A stretch of DNA of 64,000 nt from Herpetosiphonaceae bacterium (GCA_036374795.1 DASUTC010000264.1:18294-82293), one strand, 5' to 3'; positions 1 to 8,488 are shown, numbered from the stretch's first letter. Notes: generated by a model not told the origin, from the letters alone. Translations and numbers: made by a program.

Positions 1-516
1 GACGACATTATCGCCCTGGCCCGGCATCGCGCTCAGGTTATACCAGCCGACATCGTGCTTGGGAACGATCGGAATGCGATTTTTGTCGAGGCCCACCGAG
101 ACGGGCTTATAGTCCAGCTTGATCGCCGGAATCACAATCCGCACTGGCTGTGCGGGACTGACCGCGGCGATCGACTGATCGATCGGCTGTGCCTGCGCCG
201 ACGTATCTTCCATCTGCGGTGTATCGTTGGTATCGGCGGCCACAGCGGGCGGCGGCGCGGCGGCCTCCTGGGGCGGCGCGGGCGGCGGAGGCGGCGCAGC
301 AGTTGGCGCGACTGTCGGCACCGCAGTAGGAACGGCGGTGGGCTGTGATGTTGCGGTTGGCGGTATCGTCGTCGCCGTCGGCGCTTGCGTGGCCGTGGCG
401 GGAGCAGGTGTGATATTAGCGCTGGAAACGGCTTGCGGGCGCTGCGCGGCACTGCCGCAGCCTGCCAGCAGCACGCCGACGAAAAGAAGCGTAGAGCAGA
501 ATGTTCGTGTTCGCAT
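1..516 (-). CDS. Sortase-like lipoprotein, 3' part beyond the left edge
   Basis: Only the first 172 codons are in the window; the reading frame runs out of the left edge. The start is ATG at 516-514 behind an AAGGAAAG ribosome site. A signal segment ends in LLAGC, a lipobox with the Cys at about residue 19. A long Pro/Ala/Thr linker (about residues 30-110) follows. From about residue 125 the text VRIVIPAIKLDYKPVSVG, then a conserved GWY, matches the start of a sortase domain of the class D/E/F type (family knowledge). The catalytic His, Cys and Arg lie outside the window, so activity cannot be judged. A lipid-anchored sortase-fold protein acting outside the membrane is the inference. Confidence 0.8.
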   Translation of the reverse strand, partial: MRTRTFCSTLLFVGVLLAGCGSAAQRPQAVSSANITPAPATATQAPTATTIPPTATSQPTAVPTAVPTVAPTAAPPPPPAPPQEAAAPPPAVAADTNDTPQMEDTSAQAQPIDQSIAAVSPAQPVRIVIPAIKLDYKPVSVGLDKNRIPIVPKHDVGWYNLSAMPGQGDNVV

Positions 517-745
517 TCGTGAGCTTTCCTTGTAGTCGAGAGACGCGCTGCATTGTACCATGCGCCTCTGCCGACAATCCGGCGGCCTGTGTCCCCCATT
601 ATGGCTACTTTCTAAAGTACTATACGTCGCAGCCATCTCTTTTAGATCGCATCACAGCGACAGCCAATGCATGCTATTCTGCAAATTGGAGCAGGCATGG
701 TAAGATCAGCATATCATTCACTGCCTACATCGTGGAGGTGATGTG

Positions 746-1090
746 ATGGCGACGACAATTACATTGCCGGATACTCTGGAGTTTCAATTACGGCAGCAGG
801 CGCAGGTCCAACATCGCTCAGTTGAAGACATTGCGCTTGATATCTTGCGCGACGCCCTCGACATAGCAGCGCCCTCCCCGACCACCGATGATATTGTTGC
901 GAGGATCAAAGCGACACCACCCAATCCGCAGAATATTCGACCGGCGCGCGGCTCGCTTGCCGATGCGCTGCGAGATGAGCCGGGCAATCCTGATTTTGAC
1001 CTTGACCAGTGGGAGCGGGATTGGGCGGAAGTCGAAGCAGAGATGCGGGCCATGACCCGCACAGATAATCTCGCTGAAGGGTGGGAATAG
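746..1090 (+). CDS. Antitoxin of a PIN-type toxin-antitoxin pair
   Basis: A 114-residue acidic protein whose N-terminus (TITLPDTLEFQLRQQAQVQH, then RSVEDIALDILRDAL) looks like a ribbon-helix-helix/VapB-type DNA-binding segment; the rest is charged and Pro-rich, as expected for a toxin-wrapping tail. The ATG at 746 lies 5 nt after GGAGGTG and is preferred to the in-frame GTG at 743. The PIN-domain gene begins 6 nt after its stop, the classic antitoxin-toxin order. By family analogy it neutralises the toxin and represses the operon. Function is inferred mainly from fold-like pattern and position. Confidence 0.75.
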   Translation: MATTITLPDTLEFQLRQQAQVQHRSVEDIALDILRDALDIAAPSPTTDDIVARIKATPPNPQNIRPARGSLADALRDEPGNPDFDLDQWERDWAEVEAEMRAMTRTDNLAEGWE

Positions 1091-1096
1091 CATTCT

Positions 1097-1501
1097 ATGC
1101 CAGCTTATTTACTCGATACCAACCATGCCTCACCGCTTGTAACACCGGGGCATCCCTTACGGGGACGAGTACTACAGCAATTGGATGTAGGTGACACCTT
1201 TGCTATCTGCGTGCCAGCTCTCGTAGAAACACTGTTTGGTATCGGCATCTTGCCTCGTGCGACACAACACCGCTCAGAATGGGCGCGGCTGCAACCTGTG
1301 TTGCCATGTTATCTCACCGATGAAGCGGATGCGATGCTGGCAGCAGACTTACAGATTTCGCTCCGACGTCAAGGGCGGCAACTGGCAACCGTGGATGCAT
1401 TGATTGCCGTCATTGCGCTGCGCTATAATCTCATTTTGTTGACAACGGATCGTGACTTTCAATCCGTTCCCAACCTTCAGCAGGCAAATTGGTTACGCTA
1501 A
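1097..1501 (+). CDS. vapC: PIN-domain ribonuclease toxin (VapC family)
   Basis: A 134-residue PIN protein. Acidic residues expected of the metal site are visible: D7 in YLLDTNH, E44 in ALVETLFG, D100 in ATVDALIA and D118/D120 in TTDRDF. VapC toxins are Mg-dependent RNases that usually cut tRNA or rRNA (family knowledge); the target here is unknown. It directly follows the antitoxin gene, so both are almost certainly co-transcribed. Length and motif order are normal, so the toxin looks intact. Confidence 0.88.
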   Translation: MPAYLLDTNHASPLVTPGHPLRGRVLQQLDVGDTFAICVPALVETLFGIGILPRATQHRSEWARLQPVLPCYLTDEADAMLAADLQISLRRQGRQLATVDALIAVIALRYNLILLTTDRDFQSVPNLQQANWLR

Positions 1502-1626
1502 GCATAGACCTCGCATGATACAACGTCGGGACGCCGCCTATGTCGGGGTTTTTTCGTGCCCCGGACTACGCCCATTTTGGATTATGCCTACTATACGTAG
1601 AAAACACTCCCCGAAGATGCACTTGC

Positions 1627-1632
1627 TATAAT
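1627..1632 (+). promoter_or_regulatory. -10 element upstream of ygfZ
   Basis: TATAAT 22 nt before the ygfZ start; no convincing -35 box at the right spacing. The rest of 1502-1653 holds only a short T-run (1547-1552) after a weak hairpin, possibly ending the toxin-antitoxin transcript. Confidence 0.45.
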
Positions 1633-1653
1633 AGACTGTAGGAGGGTTTCTCA

Positions 1654-2640
1654 ATGACTCAAGCAGTGTCATCTATCGCCATGCCAAACGCGACGACCTA
1701 CCGGGCGACGCTCGAAAGCGTTGTCCGCTTCGATAACAGCGCGCGTGGTCGGCTGCGGCTCACCGACCGCGACCGCGCGCAGTTGCTCCAGCGACTAACA
1801 ACTAACGACATCGTCGGGCTGACGCCGGGCGAGGGCGCGCGCAGCGTGCTGATCAACAGCCACGCGCGCATCCTGGATCTGCTCACGGTCTACGCGCTGC
1901 CGGAGCATCTGCTCGTGACCTGTAATCCGGGCCAGGGCGGCGCGCTGATGCGCTTTTTGCAGAGCCGCGTCTTCTTCCAGGATAAGGTCGGCATCGAAGA
2001 TCTTTCAAGCACGACGATCCAGATCGATCTGTACGGTCCCCAGGTGGCGGCGCTGCTCGCGCAGGCCACGTCGGTCGATCCGCAGGAGTGGCCGCTGCAC
2101 CACATCCAGGCCGCCGCGATCGGCACCGCCCAGGTCTGGCTCGCGCGCACGCTGCCGATCGGCGGCGCTGGCTTCAGCGTCTTTGCTCAGCGCGCCGACG
2201 CCGAGGAGGTGCAGCAGGCCATCGCGGCTGCCGAGCCGCTCGACGAAAATACCTACGATGTGCTGCGGATCGAGCAGGGCTATCCCGCGCCCAGACACGA
2301 GCTATCGACCGAGTACATTCCGCTGGAGACGGGCCTTACGGATGCCGTCAGCTTTACCAAAGGCTGCTACGTCGGCCAGGAGATCATCGCCCGCATGGAA
2401 AGCCGCAACCGGCTGGCGAAGCGGCTGATGGGCCTGCGTCTGGATCAGATCGTCGCGCCGGGCAGCGGGCTGCACCACGAGGACAAGGAAGTCGGCACCG
2501 TGACTAGCGCCGCGCACTCGCCGCGCTACGGCTCGATCGGCCTGGCCTACATTCGCGCTGCCGCCGCCGTGCCGGGAACGCGGCTACGAACGGCGGACGG
2601 CAACAGCGCCGAGGTGATCGAGCTGCCGCTCGCGCAGTGA
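1654..2640 (+). CDS. ygfZ: Folate-binding YgfZ/GcvT-like protein
   Basis: A 328-residue COG0354-type protein. The diagnostic motif KGCYVGQEIIAR, with its conserved Cys, is at about residues 237-248. The GcvT-like N-terminal fold (RAQLLQRLTTND, then a dense SVLINSHARILD segment) precedes it. Family members bind tetrahydrofolate and help Fe-S cluster enzymes such as MiaB in the cytoplasm (E. coli knowledge). The ATG lies 7 nt after AGGAGGG. A hairpin terminator follows directly, so the gene appears to be monocistronic. Confidence 0.9.
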   Translation: MTQAVSSIAMPNATTYRATLESVVRFDNSARGRLRLTDRDRAQLLQRLTTNDIVGLTPGEGARSVLINSHARILDLLTVYALPEHLLVTCNPGQGGALMRFLQSRVFFQDKVGIEDLSSTTIQIDLYGPQVAALLAQATSVDPQEWPLHHIQAAAIGTAQVWLARTLPIGGAGFSVFAQRADAEEVQQAIAAAEPLDENTYDVLRIEQGYPAPRHELSTEYIPLETGLTDAVSFTKGCYVGQEIIARMESRNRLAKRLMGLRLDQIVAPGSGLHHEDKEVGTVTSAAHSPRYGSIGLAYIRAAAAVPGTRLRTADGNSAEVIELPLAQ

Positions 2641-2663
2641 TACCGACAGACATCACGGATCGT

Positions 2664-2691
2664 CGGAGCGGCGGGCGCTGCTCCGATTTTT
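2664..2691 (+). terminator. Intrinsic terminator after ygfZ
   Basis: Stem CGGAGC (2664-2669) pairs with GCTCCG (2680-2685), extended by an inner GCG/CGC, followed by ATTTTTG. It separates ygfZ from mscS. Confidence 0.75.
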
Positions 2692-2754
2692 GTGCCCTGC
2701 ATCCTTGGGCGCGGCTCATGCTATACTCGCCCACTGTTGATACAGGAGGTGCCC

Positions 2755-3627
2755 ATGAGCGTATGGCAGCAAGCGCTCTTCCAAATTCAGTGCAGCGACG
2801 GCCAGACGATCGCGCAGTGCCTCAGCACACTCTCGGTCGGCTGGCGCGAGTCGGTCCTCAAAAATATTCCCAACCTGATCCAGGCGCTGATCGTCGTGGC
2901 GGTTGCGCTCTTCGTCGACGATCGCGCGCAGCGCGCGGTGGAGCACGTCGTCGGGCTGCGCAACGAGCACCGTGAGCTGGCGCGGCTGCTGGGACGCATG
3001 GCGCGGATCGGCGTGCTGCTGCTGGCGGCGCTCTACGTGCTGTCGGTGTTCAAGCAAACCCAGCTCGTCACCAGCTTCATCGCCAGCCTGGGCATTGCCG
3101 GTCTGGTCATCGCCTTTGCGCTTCAGGACATTACCAAAAACTTTGCGGCGGGCGTCCTGCTGCTGATCCTACGGCCCTTCCGGCTGGACGATCGGATCAA
3201 AGTCAAAGATTTCGAGGGCGTTGTCACGGATGTCTCGCTGCGCGCCACCACGCTGCGCACCAACGACGGCGAGCAGGTGCTGGTGCCCAATGCCGACGTG
3301 TACAGCAGCCCGATCGTCAACCTGACGCGCTATGCGCGCCGTCGCTTTCATGTAGCGATCAGCGTGCCCGCGACCCTGCCGATCGAGCCGGTGCGCCAGC
3401 AGTTAGAGGCGGCGCTGCGCGAGATTCCAGGGCTGGAGCAGGAGCCGCCGCCGCAGGTCGTCGTATCTGCGCTGTCCGCCGATGCGGTCACGCTCGACGC
3501 GCAGTACTGGCTGCCCGCGCAGGCTCCCGACGCGGCGCACAAACAGTCGCAGGTGATCGAGCAGCTCAACGCGTTGGCACAGACGCTGAAAGCACAGGCC
3601 ATCCAGCAGGCAGACACCGCATCGTAG
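2755..3627 (+). CDS. mscS: MscS-family small-conductance mechanosensitive channel
   Basis: 290 residues starting at the ATG placed 5 nt after CAGGAGGTG; an upstream in-frame ATG at 2692 lacks a ribosome site. Three membrane segments are visible (about residues 28-50, 75-97, 103-140). The third is the Gly/Ala-rich pore helix ending in FALQDITKNFAAGVLLL. The beta domain follows (IKVKDFEGVVTDVSLRATTL, then VLVPNADVYSSPIVNLTR). MscS channels open under membrane tension to release solutes on osmotic downshock. A TATACT -10 lies at 2722-2727. Length is close to E. coli MscS (286). Confidence 0.93.
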   Translation: MSVWQQALFQIQCSDGQTIAQCLSTLSVGWRESVLKNIPNLIQALIVVAVALFVDDRAQRAVEHVVGLRNEHRELARLLGRMARIGVLLLAALYVLSVFKQTQLVTSFIASLGIAGLVIAFALQDITKNFAAGVLLLILRPFRLDDRIKVKDFEGVVTDVSLRATTLRTNDGEQVLVPNADVYSSPIVNLTRYARRRFHVAISVPATLPIEPVRQQLEAALREIPGLEQEPPPQVVVSALSADAVTLDAQYWLPAQAPDAAHKQSQVIEQLNALAQTLKAQAIQQADTAS

Positions 3628-3683
3628 CGCGTCGGGCGAACGGCACCCTGAGTGCGGACTCTGATGATCGTTGAGATGAGATG

Positions 3684-4331
3684 TTAAGGCTTCTCGAACG
3701 GGGCTTCACGAGCGAGGTAATAAGTCATGCTGTGGAGCAACGACACGGGATCGATGTGCCGCACCCACACGCCTTCGGGCACCTGCACAATCACCGGCGC
3801 GTAGTTCAGGATCGCTTCGACGCCAGCCTTGACCAGCAGATCGACCACATCCTGCGCCTGCTCCGCCGAAACCGCGACAATCGCCATCCGCACGTTCTGC
3901 TCGCGCACCACGGTTGGGATCGTATTGACGTGATGGATCGTCAGCCCCACAAGCTCAGAGCCGATCTTTCTGGGATCGGTATCGAACAGCCCGACGATAT
4001 GAATACCTTTTTCGCTGAAACCACTGTACCGAGCAATCGCCTGGCCCAGATGCCCGACGCCGACCAGCACCACGTTCCAATCCTGGCTAAGCCCAAGGAT
4101 GCGATTAATATGCTCCAGCAGATCATCGACTTTGTAGCCGATGCCCTGCTTGCCGAGCTGACCGAAGTAGGAGAGATCCTTACGGATCTGTGCCGCGGTC
4201 ACATTGATACGCGCGCCAAGCTCTTGCGAAGAAACCGACTTCACTCCTTCTTGTTGTAGGTAGGCGAGCGTACGGGCGTAGAGCGGCAAACGCCGGACCA
4301 CGACGTCCGGGGGCATAGACTGCTTATCCAC
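3684..4331 (-). CDS. rex: Redox-sensing transcriptional repressor Rex
   Basis: A 215-residue Rex. The N-terminal winged helix ([47 protein letters not shown]) is followed by a Rossmann NAD(H)-binding domain with GVGHLG and FDTDPRKIG. Rex senses the NADH/NAD ratio and represses respiration and fermentation genes. I choose the GTG at 4331 because GGAG lies 7 nt before it and the promoter predicts a 5' end near 4369. The longer start at 4373 would lie at or before the transcription start. A Rex-like palindrome overlaps the start region of its own promoter, suggesting autoregulation. Confidence 0.93.
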   Translation of the reverse strand: MDKQSMPPDVVVRRLPLYARTLAYLQQEGVKSVSSQELGARINVTAAQIRKDLSYFGQLGKQGIGYKVDDLLEHINRILGLSQDWNVVLVGVGHLGQAIARYSGFSEKGIHIVGLFDTDPRKIGSELVGLTIHHVNTIPTVVREQNVRMAIVAVSAEQAQDVVDLLVKAGVEAILNYAPVIVQVPEGVWVRHIDPVSLLHSMTYYLAREAPFEKP

Positions 4332-4357
4332 CCTGTATCTCCATTTTCTCGTGGATG

Positions 4358-4376
4358 TTTGTGAAATCATCACAAA
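4358..4376 (-). promoter_or_regulatory. Rex-like operator at the rex promoter
   Basis: TTTGTGA (4358-4364), 5 nt, TCACAAA (4370-4376): perfect 7-bp arms over the predicted transcription start. The known Rex consensus has TTGTGA and TCACAA separated by 6 nt; here the gap is 5. A further half-site TTCACAAA is at 4411-4418. Confidence 0.6.
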
Positions 4377-4405
4377 GTATAGGGCAAGCCCGAAAGAGTT
4401 GTCAA
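4376..4405 (-). promoter_or_regulatory. rex promoter
   Basis: On the minus strand TTGACA (4405-4400), an 18-nt spacer, then TATACT (4381-4376): a near-consensus sigma-A promoter firing toward rex. Confidence 0.75.
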
Positions 4406-4423
4406 CTTATTTCACAAATGGGA

Positions 4424-4453
4424 TTGCCCAAAGCTCAGCGCGTCTGCTATAAT
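4424..4453 (+). promoter_or_regulatory. Promoter of the duplicated-domain lipoprotein gene
   Basis: TTGCCC (4424-4429), an 18-nt spacer, TATAAT (4448-4453). It is divergent from and close to the rex promoter; the TTCACAAA half-site at 4411-4418 lies just upstream of its -35. Confidence 0.6.
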
Positions 4454-4485
4454 CCCCGCCGATCCAATCTCAGGAGGATAAACGC

Positions 4486-5403
4486 ATGATTCGTGGCGCA
4501 CAACGCGCACGTTGGCTTGGAATCATTCTGCTCGCGCTGCTACTCACAGCCTGTAGCGCACCTGCCGGGCTGATTAATACCCCCCCGACCGTCTATGATC
4601 TGGTCCAGCGACCGCAGGAGTTTGCCGGAAAAGATGTCACGGCACAGGGCTTTTACCTGTGGAAGCCGGGCGATCCCGCCACCTCGGTGCTGCTGCCGGG
4701 CGTGAGCACCGCCGATCGCAGCACGCAGGACGCGCAGCCGATCTATGCGAGCGTCCAGTGCGGCAGCACCGGCGAGTGCCAGCCCTCGACCACTGCCGTC
4801 GGCGAGCCAAGCACCGGCGCGATCTGGCTGGAGAACTTTCCCGCCGCCGTGACCGCCGATCTGCATCGTCCCGGCGACTCGGTCTGGGGCGTGGTGGAAG
4901 TGACCGGCTTGTTCGAGGCAAACGGCGGCTACGGCCCCGGCGGCGCGTACAAATACCGGCTCCAGGTCAAAGAGGCCAGATCGCTGCAAGAGATCGAGCG
5001 TGTCGTCGCCGAGGTCAAAGACGAGCCGCTTGGCGAGGGCAGGGTTTCGATCTTCGCGCTATCCGCCGATCCGGCCACGTACAGCGGCCAGCGCGTGACC
5101 TCGCGCGGCTACTACTTCTGGAGCCCGGCCACACAGGGCATGTTCGTGCAAAAAGTGGAGAGCGAAAAGACGCCGGATGGCAGCGCTGGTGGGGCTCCGA
5201 TGCCGGGCGGTATCACCATGGGCCTGGACGGCTTCCCGCCTGAGAAGTCGGGGCAGCTCAACATCGGGCCGAACAACACCTTTGTCTGGGGTCTTGTCGA
5301 GGTGACGGGCACGTTCCAGACCGGCGACTTCGGGCCGGATGGCCGCTACAAGCAGCAGATCAAGGTTGAAAGCGTCGAAGTGCTAGAGCAGCCCAAGCAG
5401 TAA
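4486..5403 (+). CDS. Lipoprotein with two copies of an unknown beta domain
   Basis: 305 residues. A signal sequence ends in LLLTACS (lipobox Cys about residue 23), so export and lipid anchoring are expected. The mature part is a tandem duplication. Copy 1 (about 35-170) has VYDLVQRPQEFAGKDVTAQG, then YLW and SVWGVVEVTGLF. Copy 2 (about 185-300) has SADPATYSGQRVTSRGYYFW and FVWGLVEVTGTF. The order resembles an OB-like barrel (open, go round, VEVTG strand), but I do not recognise a named family. Start: ATG 8 nt after CAGGAGG. It is divergent from rex, and no partner gene suggests a role. Confidence 0.8.
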   Translation: MIRGAQRARWLGIILLALLLTACSAPAGLINTPPTVYDLVQRPQEFAGKDVTAQGFYLWKPGDPATSVLLPGVSTADRSTQDAQPIYASVQCGSTGECQPSTTAVGEPSTGAIWLENFPAAVTADLHRPGDSVWGVVEVTGLFEANGGYGPGGAYKYRLQVKEARSLQEIERVVAEVKDEPLGEGRVSIFALSADPATYSGQRVTSRGYYFWSPATQGMFVQKVESEKTPDGSAGGAPMPGGITMGLDGFPPEKSGQLNIGPNNTFVWGLVEVTGTFQTGDFGPDGRYKQQIKVESVEVLEQPKQ

Positions 5404-5433
5404 GGCTCAATCAGCCAGCCGATCCGGCGCGAA

Positions 5434-5457
5434 ATGGCAAAAGACATCTTTTGCCAT
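5434..5457 (+). terminator. Perfect hairpin between lipoprotein gene and rimI-like gene
   Basis: ATGGCAAAAG (5434-5443), loop ACAT, CTTTTGCCAT (5448-5457). No U-tract follows, so it may be a weak terminator or an mRNA-end stabiliser. Confidence 0.5.
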
Positions 5458-5493
5458 GTTGCATCGGCACACGATCAGAATCAGGAGTAGCGC

Positions 5494-6129
5494 GTGTACT
5501 TCTTTATCGAGCCGATGCGTGAAACCGACGTACCGCGCGTTCAGGAGATCGAGCGCCAGAGCTTCACCACTCCCTGGTCGGCAGCAACCTACCTCCGCGA
5601 ACTGCGCTCGCCCGAGCACTCGCGCTACATCGTCGCGCGCGGCAGCCGTACACGTCCGCCCGACGATCACACTCCGCCGCCGGAGCCGCGCCGCAGCTGG
5701 CTTGCCAACCTGCTGCCCGCGCGCTTCAGCACCCCGGCCACGCCGAGCCCGTATCCGGTGGTCGGCTATGGCGGCATCTGGCTGACCGTGGATGAGGCGC
5801 ATATCACCACGATCGCATCCGCCCCTGAGGTACGCGGCCAGGGCGTCGGCGAGCTGGTGCTCAACGGCCTGATCGATCTTGGGATCGAGCTGGGCGCGAA
5901 CTTTATGACGCTTGAGGTCCGCGTGTCGAACACCGTCGCGCAGAACTTATACCTGAAATATGGTTTCGAGGCGCGCGGCACGCGGCGGCGCTACTACACC
6001 GATAACAACGAAGACGCGCTGGTGATGTGGACCAACGAGATCACCACGCCTGAGTATCAGGCCCGGCTCAGACAACTGCGCACGGTCCTTGCCGAGCGAC
6101 TCAAGCGCCAGTCCGAGCAAGATCCCTAG
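5494..6129 (+). CDS. rimI: RimI-like GNAT N-acetyltransferase
   Basis: A 211-residue GNAT starting at GTG 5494, 6 nt after AGGAG. The N-terminal MRETDVPRVQEIERQSFTTP with PWS and the acetyl-CoA loop PEVRGQGVGELVLNGL (about residues 112-127) match ribosomal-protein alanine acetyltransferases. TLEVRVSNTVAQNLYLKYGF is the typical C-terminal block. A 30-residue Pro/Arg-rich insert (about 50-80) between beta strands makes it longer than E. coli RimI (148). The substrate, S18 or another N-terminal Ala, is inferred from family. Confidence 0.85.
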   Translation: MYFFIEPMRETDVPRVQEIERQSFTTPWSAATYLRELRSPEHSRYIVARGSRTRPPDDHTPPPEPRRSWLANLLPARFSTPATPSPYPVVGYGGIWLTVDEAHITTIASAPEVRGQGVGELVLNGLIDLGIELGANFMTLEVRVSNTVAQNLYLKYGFEARGTRRRYYTDNNEDALVMWTNEITTPEYQARLRQLRTVLAERLKRQSEQDP

Positions 6130-6151
6130 CGGAGAACCAAGAACTACGACG

Positions 6152-6251
6152 CCGGGTGCCCATGCCCAAAGGGCACCCGGTCTGGCACCCGCCCGGCACC
6201 CGGAACGCAGACCTGGGGAGTTGAAACTCGAAACTTGAAACTTGGAACTCG
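6152..6251. repeat. GTGCC palindrome plus GAAACTT heptanucleotide tract
   Basis: CCGGGTGCCC (6152-6161) and GGGCACCCGG (6171-6180) form a perfect 10-bp stem. Further GGCACCC copies follow, then a tract of GAAACTT-like heptamers (6220-6251). It lies between the convergent rimI-like and gpsA genes. Both elements recur elsewhere in the window. Confidence 0.8.
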
Positions 6252-6252
6252 A

Positions 6253-7290
6253 TTACAGCCCAAGCAATCCGCGCATGCCCTCAAGCTCGTGCTTGACCTC
6301 CCGCTGCATCAGCTCGACGATCGCGTGCTGCGGCGATCTCCCCCCGAACAGGATCGCATGCAACTGGTCGGCAATCGGCAGCTCGACCTGATACTGCGCC
6401 GCCAGCTCACGGGCTGTCTGGACTGTCGTCACGCCTTCGGCGATGCCGCCAAGCTGCGCCCGCGCGGTTTCGAGAGTCAGGCCACGCGCCAGCGCCTCGC
6501 CCATGCGCCGGTTCCGGCTGTAGGGACTGGCGCAGGTTGCGACCAGATCGCCCAGACCGGCCAGACCCGCGAAGGTCAGCGGATTCGCGCCGAGCATAAT
6601 GCCCAGGCGCGCGATCTCGGACAGGCCGCGCGTCATAAACGCCGCCTTAGCGTTATCACCGGCATTCAGCCCGTCGGCGATGCCCGCGCCAAGCGCGATG
6701 ATATTCTTAAGCGCGCCCGCCAGCTCGATCCCGACCACATCGTCGCCGGTGTACACGCGGAAATGTGAGGTCGTCAGCAAGCGCTGGGCCGTCTCCGCCA
6801 TCGTCTGATCCGGCGTCGCCACGACCGTCGTCGCGGGCTTGCTCTCAAGAATCTCGCGCGCGATATTTGGCCCTGAGAGCGCGCCGATCTGCGCCGGATC
6901 GAGCGGCAGCACCTCCGCCAGCACCTCACTCATCCGCTTGAGCGAGCCCTGCTCAAAGCCTTTCGCGCAGCTCAGCACAACCGCGTCCGATGGCACGTAC
7001 GGCTTGAGCGTCTCGGCATTCGCGCGCATCGTCTGCGAGGGCACGACCAGCAGTACCAGACGGCAGCCGCGCATCGCTACTGCGGGATCGCTCTCGATCG
7101 CCAGCGAGAGCGGAAAGGGCACGCCCGGAGCAAAGCGCTCGTGCTGCCCGGCGGCGCGCAAGCGCCCTGCCTCCTCCTGCGTGCGCGCAAGCAGCGTCGT
7201 GCGCCGCCCGGCGCGAGCCAGAGAAATCGCGAGAGTCGTACCCCAGCTTCCGGTGCCGACGACGGTAATCGAGTGAGATGAGATATCCAC
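6253..7290 (-). CDS. gpsA: Glycerol-3-phosphate dehydrogenase [NAD(P)+]
   Basis: 345 residues, cytoplasmic. It makes sn-glycerol-3-phosphate from dihydroxyacetone phosphate for phospholipid synthesis. The NAD-binding GTGSWGTTLA is near the N-terminus. LSCAKGFE, LSGPNIAREI and AGALKNIIALGAGIADGL (with the catalytic Lys) follow in family order. The start is the GTG at 7290, 6 nt after AGGAGG; a longer frame to 7326 has no ribosome site. The C-terminal dehydrogenase domain is complete. It is convergent with the rimI-like gene. Confidence 0.95.
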   Translation of the reverse strand: MDISSHSITVVGTGSWGTTLAISLARAGRRTTLLARTQEEAGRLRAAGQHERFAPGVPFPLSLAIESDPAVAMRGCRLVLLVVPSQTMRANAETLKPYVPSDAVVLSCAKGFEQGSLKRMSEVLAEVLPLDPAQIGALSGPNIAREILESKPATTVVATPDQTMAETAQRLLTTSHFRVYTGDDVVGIELAGALKNIIALGAGIADGLNAGDNAKAAFMTRGLSEIARLGIMLGANPLTFAGLAGLGDLVATCASPYSRNRRMGEALARGLTLETARAQLGGIAEGVTTVQTARELAAQYQVELPIADQLHAILFGGRSPQHAIVELMQREVKHELEGMRGLLGL

Positions 7291-7341
7291 AGCGGGCCTC
7301 CTATCACACGAGCGGATCAACATCACGAGCCAAACACCACA

Positions 7342-7365
7342 GCGCGGGAGCAGCTGCTCCCGCGC
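7342..7365 (-). terminator. 24-bp perfect palindrome between small membrane gene and gpsA
   Basis: GCGCGGGAGCAG followed directly by CTGCTCCCGCGC. It lies 35 nt after the stop of the small membrane-protein gene and 52 nt before the gpsA start. Strong hairpin without a U-tract; it may attenuate read-through into gpsA or be a protein-binding palindrome. Confidence 0.5.
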
Positions 7366-7399
7366 CTTATCGCACGCTCTGGCAATGTCGTCTCAGACG

Positions 7400-7675
7400 T
7401 TAGTTCGGGCGTCGGCTATTCAAACGACGCATGACCAGGAAGATCACCATGCCCGCGCTAAAGCTGGCACCAGTGGTCAGCGCATCGGTCACGCTGATAG
7501 CGCCTTGAAAGACCGGGCCGCCGAGGGCCACAGCCATCCACGCAAACCACAAGGGAATGACCAGCAGGCGCCGCGTTCGCGGGCTGATTCGTGAGTGAAC
7601 GATCCGGTAGCATGTCGCCAGCCAACCTGCAAGTGCAAAAAACATAGCCTGCATCAAGGCGTAGTTTGAATCCAT
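7400..7675 (-). CDS. Small three-helix membrane protein of unknown function
   Basis: 91 residues from the ATG at 7675, 5 nt after GAGG. Three hydrophobic segments are visible: LMQAMFFALAGWLATCYRIV, LLVIPLWFAWMAVALGGPVF and TTGASFSAGMVIFLVMRRL. Short Arg-rich loops (SRISPRTRR) suggest a cytoplasmic side between the first two helices. No family recognised. It lies upstream of gpsA on the same strand, separated by a strong palindrome. Confidence 0.65.
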   Translation of the reverse strand: MDSNYALMQAMFFALAGWLATCYRIVHSRISPRTRRLLVIPLWFAWMAVALGGPVFQGAISVTDALTTGASFSAGMVIFLVMRRLNSRRPN

Positions 7676-7768
7676 GATCACCTCTGTCAATGGTAGCTAC
7701 GGGGCTGTGGGTATTCTACCATCAATCCTGGCCGATGCAATTCCTCCGAAGCAGACGCTAGTCTTGTT

Positions 7769-8488
7769 TCAGCTTGAGCGGTGTGTCGAGACGGCCCGGT
7801 ACCTGTCCTGGCGCGCGACCGCCGCGAGCCGCTCCATGAGCGTCGGATCGTCGATGACGGGCGAGCCGTGCCCGAAACCGGCGCTGCGCAGGCGTAGCCC
7901 GGCCAGCAGCGCTACCGAGGACCGCGCCAGCGACATCTGCGATGTGAAGATCCAGGGCGAGCGGCGCAGGCCCATGATATTGACGACCGCGTCGCCGACG
8001 AGTAGAAACTCGCGTTCGGGATGATAGAAGCTGATGTGATCCGGCGTATGGCCCGGCGTGCTGACCACGCGCCAGCCTGGCATGTGCGGAATAGCCGCGC
8101 CCGAATGCAAAAGATGCTGCACCGCAACCGGCGGGGGCGGCATCAGCGTGGTAGCGATAATCTGCGGCAGGGCTTGTAATCCGGGCGGATGCGGCAGCGG
8201 CGCGCGGCCCTCGATCGCCGCCGACTCCCCCGGCGAGGCGCAGATCGGCGCGCCCGTGGCCTGCTGCAAGGCAAGCGCGCTGCCGATGTGATCGCTGTGA
8301 GCATGAGTGATCACGATCGCGCGCACCTGCTGCGCGGTGAAGCCAGCGTGGTGCAGCATGTCGATAATCGCGTTGGCACTGCCGGGGATACCCGTATCGA
8401 CTACGACCGCGCCGCCGTTTGTCGCGACGATATAGACATTCGACGCGCGCAGCTTATCTACCAGCCAGATCCCATCGGCGATTTGCAT
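7769..8488 (-). CDS. Metallo-beta-lactamase-fold hydrolase
   Basis: 239 residues. The metal-binding motif THAHSDHIGS (H62, H64, D66, H67) is followed by further ligands in STPGHTPDHISFY and LLVGDAVVN. This is a glyoxalase-II/MBL-fold enzyme, probably with two metals, acting on an unknown thioester, lactone or phosphate ester. The ATG at 8488 is 6 nt after GAGG; earlier in-frame starts (8527, 8500) lack a site. There is no signal peptide. No neighbour identifies the substrate. Confidence 0.87.
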   Translation of the reverse strand: MQIADGIWLVDKLRASNVYIVATNGGAVVVDTGIPGSANAIIDMLHHAGFTAQQVRAIVITHAHSDHIGSALALQQATGAPICASPGESAAIEGRAPLPHPPGLQALPQIIATTLMPPPPVAVQHLLHSGAAIPHMPGWRVVSTPGHTPDHISFYHPEREFLLVGDAVVNIMGLRRSPWIFTSQMSLARSSVALLAGLRLRSAGFGHGSPVIDDPTLMERLAAVARQDRYRAVSTHRSS

